64,000 bases of DNA, taken from NCBI GenBank assembly GCA_009869945.1, contig WIXG01000175.1, positions 1 to 64,000 on the forward strand, in the 5' to 3' direction. Numbering within the stretch: position 1 is the stretch's first letter; each line of letters begins with the position of its first letter. The stretch comes from Mesaphorura yosii. Lineage: Eukaryota; Arthropoda; Collembola; Poduromorpha; Tullbergiidae. The position numbers and the translations under genes are program-made. This document shows positions 63,543-64,000 of this stretch, one piece after another. Below the pieces are notes generated by a model. The model made no database searches. It had not been told where the DNA came from and saw nothing but the letters and a program-made list of their open reading frames with translations.

Positions 63543-64000
63543 ATGTATCTGGTAAACAATCCCGTGGTGCTCACGTCCGCAATGAGCCTGATATCATTGA
63601 CAAGTTTTCTTCAGTTTGTGCCCTACTACTTGGAAATGTTTGCGAGTATCGACAAGCAGAAAGATTACGACAAATTTTTCAATGTGGTTCCAAATGAAGC
63701 AGGAGCTGGCCCAGTGTTCGATTTCATAATCGGTAAGTCCTTGAGTTTGAAATCAATTGCTAGGCCGACTTAACTTGAGAAATCACAAATGAATCTTTGA
63801 ATTTGATTCGTTCGTCAGTTGGCGGTGGGTCGGCAGGTTCTGTTGTCGCAAATCGGCTTTCTGCAAATCATGAATTCAGCGTACTTGTTCTTGAAGCTGG
63901 TGGAGACCCAAGTCCATTTATGGCCATTCCTTACTTGCAAGGCAACATAGTTGGAAGCTCATATGATTATCAATACACGACAGTGCCACAAACCAAGGCC
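63543..64000 (+). CDS. GMC-family oxidoreductase (glucose-dehydrogenase-like), 5' part only
   Basis: Exon 1 (63543-63732) and exon 2 (63819 to the window edge) join with phase 1. The N-terminus has a hydrophobic signal or anchor segment (about 7-30). The FAD-binding start is clear: FDFIIVGGGSAGSVVANRLS (GxGxxG-type dinucleotide fold), then VLVLEAGGDPSPF, as in glucose dehydrogenase and related insect GMC enzymes, which oxidise alcohols or sugars with FAD. The fold, including the active-site His region, continues beyond position 64000, so the substrate class cannot be judged. About 124 residues are visible. Confidence 0.92.

Noticed and set aside
1-64000. Remnants of retroelements, virus-like elements or DNA transposons
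   Set aside because: No reverse-transcriptase, integrase, transposase, capsid or envelope motif, no paired long terminal repeats and no convincing terminal inverted repeats were seen on either strand. Short, old, non-coding remnants could still be missed by eye.

Overview
This is a eukaryotic window, most likely from an arthropod and probably a hexapod or other pancrustacean. The evidence is intron-rich genes with GT-AG introns, two Dpr-interacting-protein (DIP)-type immunoglobulin genes, a Spitz/Keren-type EGF-receptor ligand, arthropod-style TATA plus initiator promoters and a nuclear tRNA-Pro. A springtail would fit the mix of 67-90 nt introns and multi-kilobase introns, but nothing seen fixes the order.

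Layout. A DIP-type gene on the + strand (DIP-A, nine exons, 2405-16566, first intron 8.1 kb) fills the left quarter. Next come two intronless secreted or membrane-linked alpha-carbonic anhydrase genes in tandem on the - strand (21445-22350 and 24176-25174). They are followed by a Spitz/Keren-type transmembrane EGF ligand on the + strand (28625-29539), a tRNA-Pro(TGG) on the - strand (31594-31665) and a small secreted ricin-B-type beta-trefoil lectin with six exons on the + strand (32717-33612). A second DIP-type gene (DIP-B, nine exons, - strand, 53178 down to 36999) converges on the first. After about 8 kb with no gene I can support comes a six-exon secreted protein of unknown family (61679-62936). 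The window ends inside a GMC oxidoreductase gene (63543 onward).

How the genes relate. DIP-A and DIP-B share most intron positions and phases, the three-Ig plus GPI-signal plan and opposite orientation, so they are paralogues. Each has one intron the other lacks, and DIP-B has lost the second cysteine of its third Ig domain. The carbonic anhydrases are a diverged tandem pair: one keeps the His64-equivalent proton shuttle and has a hydrophobic C-terminal tail, the other has Tyr there and no tail. Most encoded proteins enter the secretory pathway, but nothing suggests that they form one operon-like system.

Limits. Roughly four fifths of the window is intron or intergenic DNA. I saw no reverse-transcriptase, integrase, transposase, capsid or envelope reading frame, no CRISPR array and no rRNA. 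No clearly undescribed system stands out. The best leads are the altered third Ig domain of DIP-B, the carbonic anhydrase pair, the microexons and the unrecognised secreted protein. Exon models come from splice-site reading and frame continuity, without transcript data.
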